Assembly: GCF_019097595.1 (NCBI RefSeq)
Contig: NC_080711.1
Location: forward strand, 12,126,428-12,190,427
From: Hemibagrus wyckioides
Lineage: Eukaryota; Chordata; Actinopteri; Siluriformes; Bagridae
DNA: 64,000 nt
Reading direction: 5' to 3'
In this document: piece after piece, positions 50,383 to 58,099 of the stretch
Numbering within the stretch: the first letter of the stretch is position 1
Layout of the letters: the number at the start of each line of letters is the position of its first letter
The notes under the pieces: model-generated
Database searches by the model: none
Told to the model about the DNA's origin: nothing
The model's input: only the letters and a program-made list of their open reading frames with translations
Program-made: the position numbers and the translations under genes

Positions 50383-53300
50383 GCTGAATAAGACATTTCA
50401 CTAAAACTCACAGCATCTTCACTAGGATAAAATTCATCTTAAGCCCTGTTTGGACAAGATGGAGGTTTATATGGCAAAATTCCCTCAATTAAATCTGCTA
50501 CAGTGCAATTTTATTTTCATCAGCAGTGTTTTCCTAGGCTTAGAAATTTCATCTCTGTATTTAAAATATTTTATAACAGCCCTAAAAAGGGCTTTTGTTT
50601 TGCTCTTCTTAAGCAACAGAAGCAAAAGCAAAGCCTGAGGGAATTTAACATAAGTAAGAAGTGCGGTCAAGGAAACTCTTAAGTGAAATGAGAAAGAAAT
50701 AAGGCTTGAACTTCATATCTGTGTTGAGATCATTTCCTCAGTTGAATCAGAGGCAGGGAGAACCTCAAGCCTTTGGGCCTACAGCGTCACATCATTAACT
50801 AGTACAGGCTGAGGCCGTTCAGGATCAAGTGACCATCTGATTGTCTTCCTCAACTCGACCCCTTATCACCAGGGGCTCCAACACGCTCCAGCAGTCTTAC
50901 CCTTTGCTTAAATAAAAGGTCCATTAATTCACAGGGACTCTTTTCCTCTCACAATAAAGCTGCACACGACACATGATGTATACACCACACAAACTTTTCT
51001 ATGAGGTGAAAAACTACATACCGTCCCTCTGTCTGCCACAATTGCACTCTATGGTGCAGTGAAACTGCCCGTTTCATTTTACCTACAGTCTCTAGCTAGG
51101 GGATAGATCTTCTTGATGCACCTATAATGGAGACTGTCTCCAGCGCATCTTTAGGGAGACGAATGAGCGCTGGCATGATTTCTGGAGCTACTGCATAAAG
51201 CATATGGAAGACAATACACGACCTGTACCATCTTCCTCAATCTTCCTTTCTGATCTTGTTTGTAGCAGGCGATGCGCCCTTCCCGGTCATTTATGGTTAA
51301 AGAAGTTGAGCAAAGCTCTGCTGCGGAAGGGTTTATCTCCTTGGCCAATCGATACTGTCATGCTTGGGCACCCGGGTGAGGATGAAGTGGTCAGTTCACT
51401 CTATCCGGCATGGGGAAAGGTTAGAGCGCAGGGAGCTATTTCAACACTTCAGGCTTTAATAGAATAATGCAGACAAGTGGCGAAGCGAGAAGCTGACGCT
51501 CTGAGAAAGCTCAGCCCTCCTGCTAAAAGGGCAGGTGCGAGAGTGTGTCTCTGCAAGTCTGAAACAACTGCACCACCTAGTGGATAACGTTTACAATCAA
51601 GAGGAAACAGTAAGGCCTGGATGGAAAGACAGTGAAAAATATCGGACACTTTTTTGCAAAGATGCCAAAAGCAATGCTGGTGAGATATTACATAGTTGCG
51701 CAAGAGTGTCGAGTCAGCTGTTGGCTAACAGGACTATCATAATAAAGTGAAAGTTCGGACTCTGCAACAAGAACACTCCAGCAGAATAGACTGCATCAAT
51801 CTGGACCTCAAGGTGAATGTCATTCTGCCTCTAATTAAGATTTCCATTATCTTGGCGTTCAGTCTCTACCTGCATCTTTCCCACACCGGTGCAGCGTGTA
51901 GATAAAAGATTAAACTCAGCACCAATGGCATGCGCGTCTGTAATTACAACCAAAGGCAATTGAACTCTCTTTAATTACATCCCATTAGCAGCTGAGAGCA
52001 CTTCTCAGTACTATTAAATTTAGGAGGAAAACAGACACCTTCGGTATGACCTTCAGTGTCTGCTGTGATTTAAAAGAAAGGTTTAACACTCAATCTAATT
52101 GCTCTAAAAGTTACTCCATATACTTAACATGCTCATCACAACACTTGTAGAGGATTAAATGTAAATGAGAGTAGATGTGACAAATAGAAATTTTTTCCCC
52201 CCATTTAATGTTTTTCGGTAATAGTGTAAAGCAAAGCTGAAACAACTGAACACACATCTTATTAATCTCTAATTATTATTATCGGTTACAGTAACTACAG
52301 ACTAATATACAAATAAAGAAATTATTTTAAATATCAGCATATGAAATCAGAAATGTTTGCATTTAATAGATCTTTCTCTCTACTGCTTCATCTAAATCCC
52401 AAATATCATCGTTAATCTTAACAGGCCAAATACTTAAACAGCCTAAAAACTTATAAATCAGCCTTAACTTTTTACTACCACATCACAGACATATCAAGCC
52501 CCTTGTGTTGCTTGAAAAGCATCTCTCAAGCTACTGCTTTTTTTTTTAATCCTCACTTGTTGCCACCATGATTGAAAGAGGGAAGGAGAGACAGAAAGCA
52601 AGAGAAATAGACAAACAGAGAGAAAGAGAGACAAACAGAGACAGTGAAAGACAGACAGCAAGAGAAATAGATACAGAGGAAGAGAGAAACACAGACAGGA
52701 AGAGAGAGATGTTGTGGTCGTATTCACATGAGCCGGAGACAAAATGACAGCTCTCTTCAGCTTATTAATATCTAAGAGAAAAGCCTGTTTGTTGCAAGTG
52801 AAATCTGCCGAACTGTTTGTGTGTGTGCGTTCTTTAAAACAGCCTCAGTGCTGGACTTGAAGTCAGTGTTGTGCCCAGTAGTCTATGCGCTCCTTTTTAT
52901 TGGTGAAGTAAACAAAGTAGTCAAACATAAAAATCCACTGAGATCTAATCACAGCAGCCCTCAATCTGCAGACAGAGACGGTTATTTTTTTCCCCTAATG
53001 TTGTATATGTCTGCCTTTTGCATTAAAGCAATGTCGATCTGTATGCAGGAAGAAAAAACAAAGGAATGATTTTACTGATGAACAAAAGATGTCACCGCAT
53101 TTGAAGTAAGACACACCATCTCTCTATAGATCCCACCCAGCCTAGACAGCTTTAACTCCAGAAAGACTGAAGTAAAGCTGAAACTCAAATTGTGATCTCA
53201 ATGGGGAAAATATCATGCTAGATATCTATACTGATAGGGACTGGGTAATGTATTAGGAACGAAAAGATGCCACATCGCCTGAGGGAAATGAAAATTACCA

Positions 53301-56300
53301 GCCACCAGAGGTCTGAATTCAAAGACACCCTGAAAATCAGAGTGATACAAATGATGCAGCAGGCTAGTCCATTTTGCTGAAATTCCATTGCAGGTACTCG
53401 GTAGTTTGTATGGCCCCCATGTGTTTGTATGCATGCCTGACAATGCTGGAGCATGCACCTAATGAGACGACGGATGGTGTCCTGGGGTATTTCTTCCCAG
53501 ATCTGGACCAGGGCATCACTGAGCTCCTGGACAGTCTAAGGTGCAACCTGCCGTTAGACAGCTTTAACTCAAGAAAGACTAAAGTGAAGCTGAAACCCAA
53601 ACACATTTTTCCCCCACATTGCAGTTGGGCAATAGTGACCTAAAGTTTAATGCTCTTGTCTGCTTATCAGTAGGTTCCAATATGACCGAGCTACCACTGT
53701 GAGGGTTTTGAACAAGGTCCTTCTGCTTAGCCTAATTCTATGCATAAAAGCATGTGCCAAAAGAACTAACAGAAATATAATGCATTACAAACAGCATATG
53801 GTGAATCAGGACTTTGAGTTTATTCATCAGAATCTGATTGGCTGTGAAGTGGAGATTCTGAAACATACACTGAGCAGATCCAGATACTAGGCTGTGGTCA
53901 ATCACACCAGAAGTGACACTATATTTACTTGAGTGTATACATGCAGCCAGAAACAGAAGTGGTGCTTCGACAGCAGATGCTCCAGTTTGTGTTCACCTCG
54001 GCCAGCAGCTCATCTTACGTTCATAAATGACGGTTATTATGCTTTTTTGTCACGTAGTCAAAAATGAACAAGGTGGGGAAAAAAATGTAATTAATTTCAG
54101 AGAGTGTTGAAGAGCTAAGCCAATTCTCTGTAATGATGGGTCGATAAAACCTTTCAGTCGTCTCCAGAAAACTAACACACACAACATAACTCAGGACTTT
54201 TGTTAAAAACAGAACCAAGTGCCCAGAACATGTAATCTAAGAAGCTTTGAGTGGCAAAATGAGGCAGAGGCCTTGATATCTGAAAACACTACACTGATAA
54301 ACAAAGCATTGTTCACTACCTCTATTTCAAGAGGTAAAACGTGTGGCAATGTAGTGAAGCGTAAAATTATTCTTACCTTTATTGAAAAACATGGAGGCCA
54401 TTTGTCCCATCTCAACTCTCTCCACAATGTCAAAGTGATCCACTGACCCTGCACGCTCTTAACGTTCAAACAAACAAAAAATGTTCAATTCCAATGAAGC
54501 TACATACCTGAAGAAAAGAAGGTTACAATTAAGCCAAACACTCACGAACTGAGAGAATCGGTCGAGTCTCCACCGGATCTGACCGCCCCCTGCAGGTCAC
54601 CTCATCGTCCGAGTAGTCAGAACTAGAGTCGCTGCTATGGATCTGGGGAGGAAAAACAAAACAAAACAAACAAACAAACAAAAAAAAAAAACTGAATCCC
54701 TTAATGTGCAACACATCGATCCAGCTTGTCTAAGATCTGATGACTGTGCAGGTCATAGCATATTATTTATTTTATTTTCATATTCCAATCAGAATAGAAA
54801 TGCCTTTGAATACCTTTGCATTTATTTCCAGTTACGCTTTGTTCTAAACATACATGCAGCAAAATGCCTGTGCAGAATAACAGCATAAGAGTTTTCCTTT
54901 CATTTCCTTTCCTCTTAACTGTTGTATACTATTTAATACAATCTACTATTTTGTTTAAATAAAAAGGGTTGTTGTTCTTCTCTGAGAGTGCCTACAATGT
55001 TTCCTCATAAGAACAGGTCCACAGTAGAAGACTTCTACAATGCAAATAAGCCTCAACTGTACAAAAAAACATTGGAAATATAAATATTTGCTTATGTTGT
55101 TTGCTAAGGAAAGTTAGTTTTTTTGTTACAAAAATTGGAGTACATCCTTTAAACAGAAAAAAGTGGCTCTGGAATAAAAACTACTAAATAAAGCCGTTGT
55201 GCTAGCATTACTCCAAGCAAACATCTCTGGAGTAGACATACATAGAGATGTATAAATTACTGCATTCAATTAAACAAGAATTGAACAAACTATACGAATA
55301 AGAGCCACATAATCTAGGGAACTAGCTCAGGCACTTAACTAGGATGTGCTCAAGGGACAAATATACAGATCACCACAGTCACCAAACCTGACAATGCCTT
55401 GTAGGGGAACATACAGGGTTTTATAATGTCTTACTCTCCTCAACCTCAATTCCTCTAGGAGAGTCACGAACACTAATAATACTTTAGATATACAAATAAT
55501 ACCTTAAGTCTACATGACAAGGGAGACAAGTGGAACAGAAGAGCTATTGCTTGCTTTACTGACAGATGTGTTATACCACCTTTAGCAGAAAATTAAAGGC
55601 AAAGAACCTACTACAGTTTCCAACAAGCTCTATTATTGCATGCTAAACTTGGAAGCTAAGAACAGTGCCTATGACTACATGTGCATGAGAACAGTACGTG
55701 TAAGACTGAAAGAAAAGGTCTGCATCAGGCTTCACTCACACACCTCTTCCTGCTCTCTCCTCTTCCAGCGTAGCTGAGCGTTGGCCGCAGCCATGGTCTC
55801 GATCACAAATGTAGTGGTCATGTAACTGAGAACAGGCAGGAAGAAAAGAGCAAACTCTGAGACTGGATGCCCAGTGACAAATTAATACTTAAGGTCAATT
55901 AAAGACAGCTTTATAAAATATTGCTTTTTTAACAATACAACAAATGTGTATGACTTCTCAGATTAATATGCTCTCTGACAAAAAAAACAAACACGCGACA
56001 AAACAACTAAAATATGTTTCCCAACTGAGTCTTGATAAAAAGGTACACGATATTGCATTGATCCACTAAGTATCTGAGTATAGCGATCCTGTTCCATCAA
56101 AACATCCATATTAGTGCATTAAAGCTCTCACAGATAATTATACACACTCACACCACCTACCTCATGAAAGCCAGGAAGGAGATGAGCGCCAGGCTTACAA
56201 CCCATCCAGCAGTGGCAAAGGCTCTGGGCATGGTCAGCGCACCAGTACCCACAATAATGTTGAACATGTACACCAAGCCAACCTGCAAAAACACACACAC

Positions 56301-57530
56301 ATACACAAAAAGCCTTGAAATGTTCCTATGTCTCAGTAAGATGTACTGTGTAAAATAAAGTGCATTTTAAAATAATAATCAAAACACAGCCTCTATGACT
56401 AAAGTCATAGTATTTTAATGTCCGTATTTACTCATGTATCAAATTCGCTGACCAAAGAGTGCATCTGTGGTAAGACCTTAACTTAGCTAATTGTAGAGTC
56501 TGAATACTGTTCATAATGATGAGCCATTCCCTGAAAAGGCTTAATTTTGCTGTATCACATTGAAACTAAGTAAAATGAATGCCATGACAAGTGACACACA
56601 CAAGGATATATTTCAATATATTCCTAAACATATTCCAATACCCATAAGTAATATGGATTAAAGGGTAAAATACATCTACAGAGTTATTTCATGCACAGGG
56701 TAAATCCAACACTGAGATCTTGCTGATGTCAGTCCCTTTACTATAGCAGAGCCCTTTTTTTTTTTTTTTTTGCAACGTATGCAGCTACTGATTTTTGTCA
56801 TTTGTGCAACAATATGCATGTGCTTTGTGAGCAGACCTTAACACTTCTGCTTTCCTGGTTGATGAATAACTAACTTGAGTAAGCGGTTAAAATCACATGC
56901 TTCACCTGATACTTTTGCGGAAAACTGCATCAGATCAAACTGAACTCAGCCTTTGAGACTTTGATTGAAGTAAATCTGAATAACAAACTAATTACTTCAG
57001 GGGGACCTTTAACCCTCTCTGCTCCCGTATTATGGGTCGCCATATCATGTCTGACCCTGTGCTCTGACCCCATGTGAAGAAAAGTACTTCACTTTAAAGT
57101 AAATGTGAGACACGAAAGCTTCCTCTTCAGAAAGACCAGTTACTGAATGCAGCAGCTCTATAACGGGAGTTTTGTTACATTATATTGGCTATGGATAAGC
57201 AAGCAAACCGATCATTTAGTGCTGATGCGGACTTCTTGGGTTCAAAACAGAAATAGGCATTTTCTGTGGCATCACTTCCAGTAAACACCACAGCAACCGT
57301 CATTATTTATATGGGTTAGAACAGGACGCCGTGTCCTACTCCCTTTTCTCTATAAAATCATATGCTAGGTATTCTGGACCCCAAAACCAGAGTGCTTGTA
57401 ATTTTTTTCTTTAAACAGTGGTGTAAATAACAAACAACAACAGATAATAATTACACAGTAATAACATGTAATAAGGAAAGGCAGTGTTATGTGCATGAAG
57501 TGTCCAACAGTCCATGATTTTTATATGATG

Positions 57531-57598
<68 letters not shown>

Positions 57599-58062
57599 TT
57601 ATTATTAAATATTATAAATTGTTGATTACAGACGAATTGTTAGATAATAAAAATATAAATATATATAAAAAAGTTATGATTGTTGATTACTAATGAATTG
57701 TTAGATATTATAAATATAAAATATAAATATATATAAAATGATGAATTCTTGATTACGGATGAATTGTTAAATATTATAAATATTGATGTTATAATATAAA
57801 ATATAAATATATATAAAATGAATTGTTGACATTATAAATATTACAATATAACAAATATTATAAAATTATTTGTATAACAGTGCATGGTATTTTCCTGATT
57901 AGACAATAAAAAAAAAAAAAAGATAACTATTGTTTGTTTGTTTTTATTCACCATCTCCATGTGTCTTGCCCTGAGGGTGTTTAAAATTTAGTATTTTAAA
58001 AACTTTGCATCACTTACAAAAGGAGAGTAGAGCTCTCCAGTCTCTGTAATGCCACCTGCCAT
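16050..58062 (-). CDS. TMEM104: TMEM104, complete multi-exon gene (coding span)
   Basis: Nine coding exons, in transcript order: 58018-58062, 56161-56282, 55744-55825, 54546-54642, 54377-54448, 47785-47884, 46532-46628, 27457-27550, 16050-16816. The phases join without gap to 1,476 bases, 491 residues plus stop; I recall the human protein at about 496. The protein starts [13 protein letters not shown] and is a multi-pass membrane protein of the amino acid/auxin permease-like (SLC38-related) group. Typical family blocks are [19 protein letters not shown] near residues 23-42, [20 protein letters not shown] in the last exon, and [20 protein letters not shown] with [14 protein letters not shown] further on. 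A serine/aspartate-rich loop lies near residues 84-115. N-x-S/T sites occur in exons 8 and 10. Transport substrate is not inferable from sequence. The gene looks intact, with no frameshift or internal stop. Confidence 0.95.
16852..16910. repeat. (TA)n microsatellite next to the TMEM104 exon 10 acceptor
   Basis: About 25 TA units, ending in TTATATTATA. The repeat starts only about 34 bases upstream (in transcript sense) of the splice acceptor. On its other side it abuts a Tc1 terminus. Confidence 0.93.
16911..17480. mobile_element. Tc1 relic, GGAACACCTGTAC family (rearranged)
   Basis: Starts with the terminal sequence GGAACACCTGTACCCCTGCT, then CATGCAATTATCTAATCACC, then CAGATACAGGTCAAAAGC. 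This is the 5' part of a widespread fish Tc1 element. From about 17285 to 17450, sequence in the opposite orientation appears: the AGCACCATTCTGTGTAAACT and ATCCCAGGAGATCAGCAGTT blocks, normally internal to the same element. The middle contains the inverted TTTTTCTGCTCACCACAGTT block. So this is a composite or inverted-repeat derivative without coding capacity. Confidence 0.72.
17481..18171. other. TMEM104 intron 9, nothing recognised
   Basis: AT-rich intron sequence, no element supported. Confidence 0.5.
18172..18716 (-). mobile_element. non-autonomous Tc1 element, CAGGCATAACATTATG family, copy B
   Basis: Left terminus CACCGACCAGGCATAACATT; right terminus CTCATAATGTTATGTCTGGT, followed by TA. 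The order is the reverse of copy A: on the minus strand it encodes the same N-terminal helix-turn-helix piece ([18 protein letters not shown]) and has the same fusion of that piece to the terminus. Diverged, with two extra bases after the flanking TA. Confidence 0.86.
18717..20966. other. TMEM104 intron 9, nothing recognised
   Basis: No gene or mobile element supported. An A-rich run lies near 19808-19826. Confidence 0.5.
20967..21643 (-). mobile_element. Tc1 element, CACTATATTGCC family, internally deleted
   Basis: Both ends are present: CACTATATTGCAAAGAGTTT on the left and AAAACTTTTGGCAATATAGTG on the right (written without its first base), with TA at 20965-20966 and 21644-21645. About 677 bp. 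The minus-strand frame at 21035-21364 encodes the transposase C-terminal part: [20 protein letters not shown], then [20 protein letters not shown], an in-frame insertion of GATGA-type repeats, then [20 protein letters not shown]. The first part of the gene is lost between about 21560 and 21575, so it cannot encode an active enzyme. Confidence 0.9.
21644..22974. other. TMEM104 intron 9, GC-rich island inside AT-rich sequence
   Basis: Mostly plain intron. At 22280-22310 a GC-rich run (TCGCCGGGGCGGGCGGCCGG) stands out, inside 22140-22470, where both strands are open for about 100 codons. No protein family is recognised. Confidence 0.45.
22975..23340 (+). repeat. dispersed teleost repeat (retroelement 3' region type)
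   Basis: Contains the CTCAAGGTTTCTTCCTAAT block, followed by a TTTTTCCTCACCACCGTATG block and an AT-rich tail. This block order recurs widely in fish genomes in my recollection. Neither ends nor target duplication could be set, so the family is left open. Confidence 0.5.
23341..26721. other. TMEM104 intron 9, possible regulatory stretch near 26.1-26.3 kb
   Basis: No gene supported. The interval 26100-26320 has several TAATTA/TAATTAGC words and GTTACTAGGCAAC, an RFX X-box-like palindrome, at 26304-26316 (see findings). The remainder is featureless. Confidence 0.45.
26722..27200 (-). mobile_element. Tc1/mariner-like relic (TATGG-family)
   Basis: Left end TATATGGACAAAACATTTGT with TGTGGACACTTGACC. 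The minus frame at 26788-27018 carries broken transposase C-terminal blocks, including [20 protein letters not shown] and [15 protein letters not shown]. The region 27030-27160 continues with diverged internal sequence. Frameshifts are present and the right terminus is unclear. Same subfamily as 2770-3015 and 6373-6860. Confidence 0.8.
27273..27295. repeat. (AC)n microsatellite in TMEM104 intron 9
   Basis: About 11 AC units, about 160 bases downstream of exon 9 in transcript sense. Confidence 0.92.
27457..27550 (-). CDS. TMEM104: TMEM104 coding exon 9, residues ~206-236
   Basis: Acceptor TTGTTACAG at 27559-27551, donor GTAAGT at 27456-27451. Encodes [20 protein letters not shown], then [11 protein letters not shown], plus one base of the next codon. 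It starts in phase 0, matching exon 8, and ends in phase 1, matching exon 10. The hydrophobic start is part of a membrane helix; KTKYLQ begins the conserved loop before the next helix. It is isolated between introns of 19.0 and 10.6 kb. Confidence 0.96.
27551..31715. other. TMEM104 intron 8, nothing recognised
   Basis: No gene or clear mobile element. A purine-rich GA/GGGA run lies near 28900-28940, and a TAACTAAC run near 30413-30428. Confidence 0.5.
31716..32224 (-). mobile_element. Tc1 element, CACTATATTGCC family, internally deleted
   Basis: Left terminus CACTATATTGCCAAACGTTT, right terminus AACTTTTGGCAATATAGTG, TA on both sides (31714-31715 and 32225-32226). 509 bp. The minus strand retains broken DDE transposase blocks (a [15 protein letters not shown] stretch around 32020-32060 and the ENLL-type C-terminus nearer the left end). 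The deletion junction lies at about 32180, at another place than in the 20967-21643 copy. Confidence 0.88.
32225..36984. other. TMEM104 intron 8, with G-rich run and inverted repeat
   Basis: No gene supported. A four-run G tract lies at 32469-32493. A near-perfect inverted repeat with GC-rich arms spans 35261-35325. A moderately GC-rich, low-repeat interval at about 35920-36330 may be conserved non-coding sequence, but that cannot be judged here. Confidence 0.45.
36985..37495 (-). mobile_element. non-autonomous Tc1 element, CAGGCATAACATTATG family, copy C
   Basis: Left terminus CACCGACCAGGCATAACATT with TA at 36983-36984; right terminus ATAATGTTATGCCTGATCAG, then TG and TA at 37496-37497. 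511 bp. The minus strand carries the same N-terminal helix-turn-helix fragment as copies A, B and D and the same fusion to the terminus, with a small extra deletion in the block corresponding to 10420-10440 of copy A. Confidence 0.88.
38763..38794. repeat. (GA)n microsatellite
   Basis: About 16 GA units. Confidence 0.93.
40474..40511. repeat. compound (CT)n(GT)n microsatellite
   Basis: About eight CT units directly followed by about eleven GT units. Confidence 0.93.
42410..42620 (+). mobile_element. tRNA-derived SINE
   Basis: The head has a diverged box A (GGCTCAATGCTTAAGG) near 42417-42433 and a box B (GGTTCGAGTTT) at 42462-42472. The body contains AGCTGCCACTATCAGCCTCT, GCAAGGATCTGAACCCTCTC, GGGTGCTGTATCATGGCTGA and CTCAGACCCTGACTTTGTGA. 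This body block is also seen, diverged, at 57000-57110. It lies in TMEM104 intron 8, opposite in orientation to the gene. Confidence 0.8.
42621..43127. other. TMEM104 intron 8, nothing recognised
   Basis: AT-rich spacer between a SINE and a TA array; no element seen. Confidence 0.5.
43128..43161. repeat. (TA)n microsatellite abutting a Tc1 element
   Basis: About 17 TA units, ending within a few bases of the terminus of copy D. Confidence 0.93.
43168..43565 (+). mobile_element. non-autonomous Tc1 element, CAGGCATAACATTATG family, copy D (further deleted)
   Basis: The left terminus ACAGATCAGGCAT runs directly into GGGCAAGTATAAGG, skipping about 130 bases present in copies A-C. The right end GCCTGGTCAGTG is followed by TA at 43566-43567. 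The plus frame at 43326-43520 encodes [20 protein letters not shown], then [16 protein letters not shown] and [11 protein letters not shown]: the transposase helix-turn-helix part fused to terminal sequence, as in copy A. The DDE domain is absent. Confidence 0.87.
43566..46531. other. TMEM104 intron 8, including a short retroelement tail
   Basis: No gene supported. At 45575-45632 the sequence TTCGCTTTGGATAAAAGTGT, then CTGCTAAATGAATG, then GTAAAT is an isolated copy of the tail found in the LINE at 9966-10010 and the SINE at 58928-58973. A cluster of short palindromes lies at 44746-44817. The 46200-46480 part is GA/CT-rich. Confidence 0.5.
45575..45632 (+). repeat. isolated LINE/SINE 3' tail fragment
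   Basis: Carries the GGATAAAAGTGTCTGCTAAA word plus an AATG/GTAAAT end. No SINE head or LINE coding part is attached. Confidence 0.65.
46532..46628 (-). CDS. TMEM104: TMEM104 coding exon 8, residues ~173-205
   Basis: Acceptor GTCTTACAG at 46637-46629, donor GTGAGT at 46531-46526. The first base completes the cysteine codon from exon 7. Encodes [20 protein letters not shown], then [12 protein letters not shown]. It carries two N-x-S/T sites (NHS, NDT) and three cysteines, typical of an extracytosolic/lumenal loop in the family. Ends in phase 0. Confidence 0.96.
46629..47784. other. TMEM104 intron 7, nothing recognised
   Basis: 1,156-bp intron without a recognised element. Confidence 0.6.
47785..47884 (-). 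CDS. TMEM104: TMEM104 coding exon 7, residues ~140-172
   Basis: Acceptor CTACTCTACAG ending at 47885, donor GTGAGT at 47784-47779. With the G from exon 6 it encodes [20 protein letters not shown], then [13 protein letters not shown], and two bases of a cysteine codon. [20 protein letters not shown] is a strongly conserved membrane helix of TMEM104. Phases on both sides agree. Confidence 0.97.
48183..48440 (+). mobile_element. tRNA-derived SINE with intact A and B boxes
   Basis: Box A TAGCTTAGTGG at 48191-48201 fits the pol III consensus. Box B GGTTTGACTCC at 48227-48237 differs from GGTTCGANTCC at one base. The spacing of about 36 bases is tRNA-like. The body has the CCCCCAGTCCAAAGTCATGC block, a CTAGCATCTCTAACATGTCT block, TGTGCGATGGGCTGACACCC and a GTGACCCTGTGTAGGATAGA end. 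Same general family as 8926-9240. Confidence 0.82.
50352..50380. repeat. (CT)n microsatellite
   Basis: About 14 uninterrupted CT units. Confidence 0.93.
52573..52712. repeat. purine-rich GA/ACAGA tract
   Basis: Nearly all-purine plus strand with recurring AGAGAAATAGA, GACAAACAGAGA and GACAGACAG words. The words AGCAAGAGAAATAGA recur at two places (near 52598 and 52657), so it is an imperfect tandem array. Confidence 0.8.
53143..53601 (-). mobile_element. Tc1/mariner-type transposase C-terminus relic between 47-bp direct repeats
   Basis: The minus strand around 53380-53554 reads QVAP, stop, [20 protein letters not shown], then [20 protein letters not shown] and GHTNY. This is the C-terminal end of an IS630/Tc1/mariner-type transposase as seen in many fish. 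The rest to about 53200 is non-coding 3' sequence. On both sides lies a 47-bp direct repeat (53143-53189 and 53555-53601) beginning TAGACAGCTTTAACTC, with four mismatches. No terminal inverted repeats are evident. Confidence 0.68.
54377..54448 (-). CDS. TMEM104: TMEM104 coding exon 6, residues ~116-139
   Basis: Acceptor GCGTGCAG ending at 54449, donor GTAAGA at 54376-54371. Two leading bases complete an arginine codon. Encodes [20 protein letters not shown], then FNK and one base of a valine codon. The [15 protein letters not shown] block is the family's conserved segment before the exon 7 helix. The intron before it is only 97 bp, the shortest in the gene. Confidence 0.96.
54546..54642 (-). 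CDS. TMEM104: TMEM104 coding exon 5, residues ~84-115
   Basis: Acceptor TTTTTCCTCCCCAG ending at 54643, donor GTGAGT at 54545-54540. Encodes [20 protein letters not shown], then [12 protein letters not shown] and one base. The first half is a serine/aspartate-rich cytosolic-type loop with several casein-kinase-2-like sites. RPILSV is conserved in the family and anchors the assignment. Less conserved than the other exons. Confidence 0.92.
54643..55743. other. TMEM104 intron 4, nothing recognised
   Basis: 1,101-bp AT-rich intron with an A-rich run at 54655-54690. Confidence 0.6.
55744..55825 (-). CDS. TMEM104: TMEM104 coding exon 4, residues ~56-83
   Basis: Acceptor CTGTTCTCAG ending at 55826. 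The first base completes a serine codon. Encodes [20 protein letters not shown], then [26 protein letters not shown] is a hallmark TMEM104 segment closing the second membrane helix. The donor that keeps frame with exon 5 is GTGTGT at 55743-55738. A stronger-looking GTGAGT sits four bases further on and would shift the frame into a stop (see findings). Confidence 0.94.
55826..56160. other. TMEM104 intron 3
   Basis: 335-bp intron, nothing recognised. Confidence 0.7.
56161..56282 (-). CDS. TMEM104: TMEM104 coding exon 3, residues 16-56
   Basis: Acceptor TTTTTGCAG ending at 56283, donor GTAGGT at 56160-56155. Starts in phase 0. Encodes [20 protein letters not shown], then [20 protein letters not shown] and two bases of a serine codon. 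This covers the first two membrane helices, including the small-residue-rich GTGALTMP motif typical of amino acid/auxin permease-like carriers. Confidence 0.97.
57000..57110 (+). mobile_element. tRNA-derived SINE body fragment
   Basis: Shares CCTTTAACCCTCTCTGCTCC, then TATCATGTCTGACCCTGTGC, then TCTGACCCCATG with the SINE at 42500-42590. The tRNA head is missing. Confidence 0.72.
57533..57595. repeat. (TA)n microsatellite
   Basis: About 31 uninterrupted TA units, the longest dinucleotide array in the window. Confidence 0.95.
57596..57870. repeat. AT-rich minisatellite, ~70-90 bp period
   Basis: About four diverged units, each with a TGATTAC-GA-GAATTGTTA block followed by ATATTATAAATATAAA and AATATAAATATATATAAAA. 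The TGAATTGTTAGA-type word recurs near 57632, 57695, 57758 and 57818. The neighbouring TA array may derive from the same AT-rich unit. Confidence 0.78.
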
Positions 58063-58099
58063 GTTGTCAGACAGTCTAAGCACAATTCACACAGGATAC
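58018..58099 (-). CDS. TMEM104: TMEM104 exon 2: 5' UTR end and coding start, residues 1-15
   Basis: Acceptor CTTCCTGCAG ending at 58100. The first 37 bases are 5' UTR, then ATG at 58062-58060 with a purine/A context (AACATGG). Encodes [15 protein letters not shown], then donor GTAAGT at 58017-58012. The start is chosen because [13 protein letters not shown] is the conserved vertebrate TMEM104 N-terminus. Confidence 0.95.

Larger units (their letters stand above)
47885..54376. other. TMEM104 intron 6, with SINE, Tc1 relic and possible conserved elements
   Basis: 6.5-kb intron. Separately listed: SINE at 48183-48440, possible cryptic exon at 48664-48711, (CT)n at 50352-50380, purine-rich tract at 52573-52712 and Tc1-type relic at 53200-53554. 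The interval 51800-52020, dense in TAATTA-type words, is a candidate regulatory element. Nothing else recognised. Confidence 0.5.
56283..58017. other. TMEM104 intron 2, with SINE fragment and AT-rich satellite
   Basis: 1,735-bp intron containing a SINE body fragment (57000-57110), a (TA)n array and an AT-rich minisatellite (57533-57870), plus poly-A at 57908-57921. Confidence 0.6.

Noticed and set aside
53374..53643. Plus-strand frame of 89 residues around 53.4-53.6 kb
   Set aside because: It is antisense to a transposase C-terminus relic, a well-known false gene in repeat regions.
54529..54714. 61-residue minus-strand frame with an N-terminal phenylalanine-rich run
   Set aside because: The F-rich part is the translated pyrimidine tract upstream of TMEM104 exon 5.
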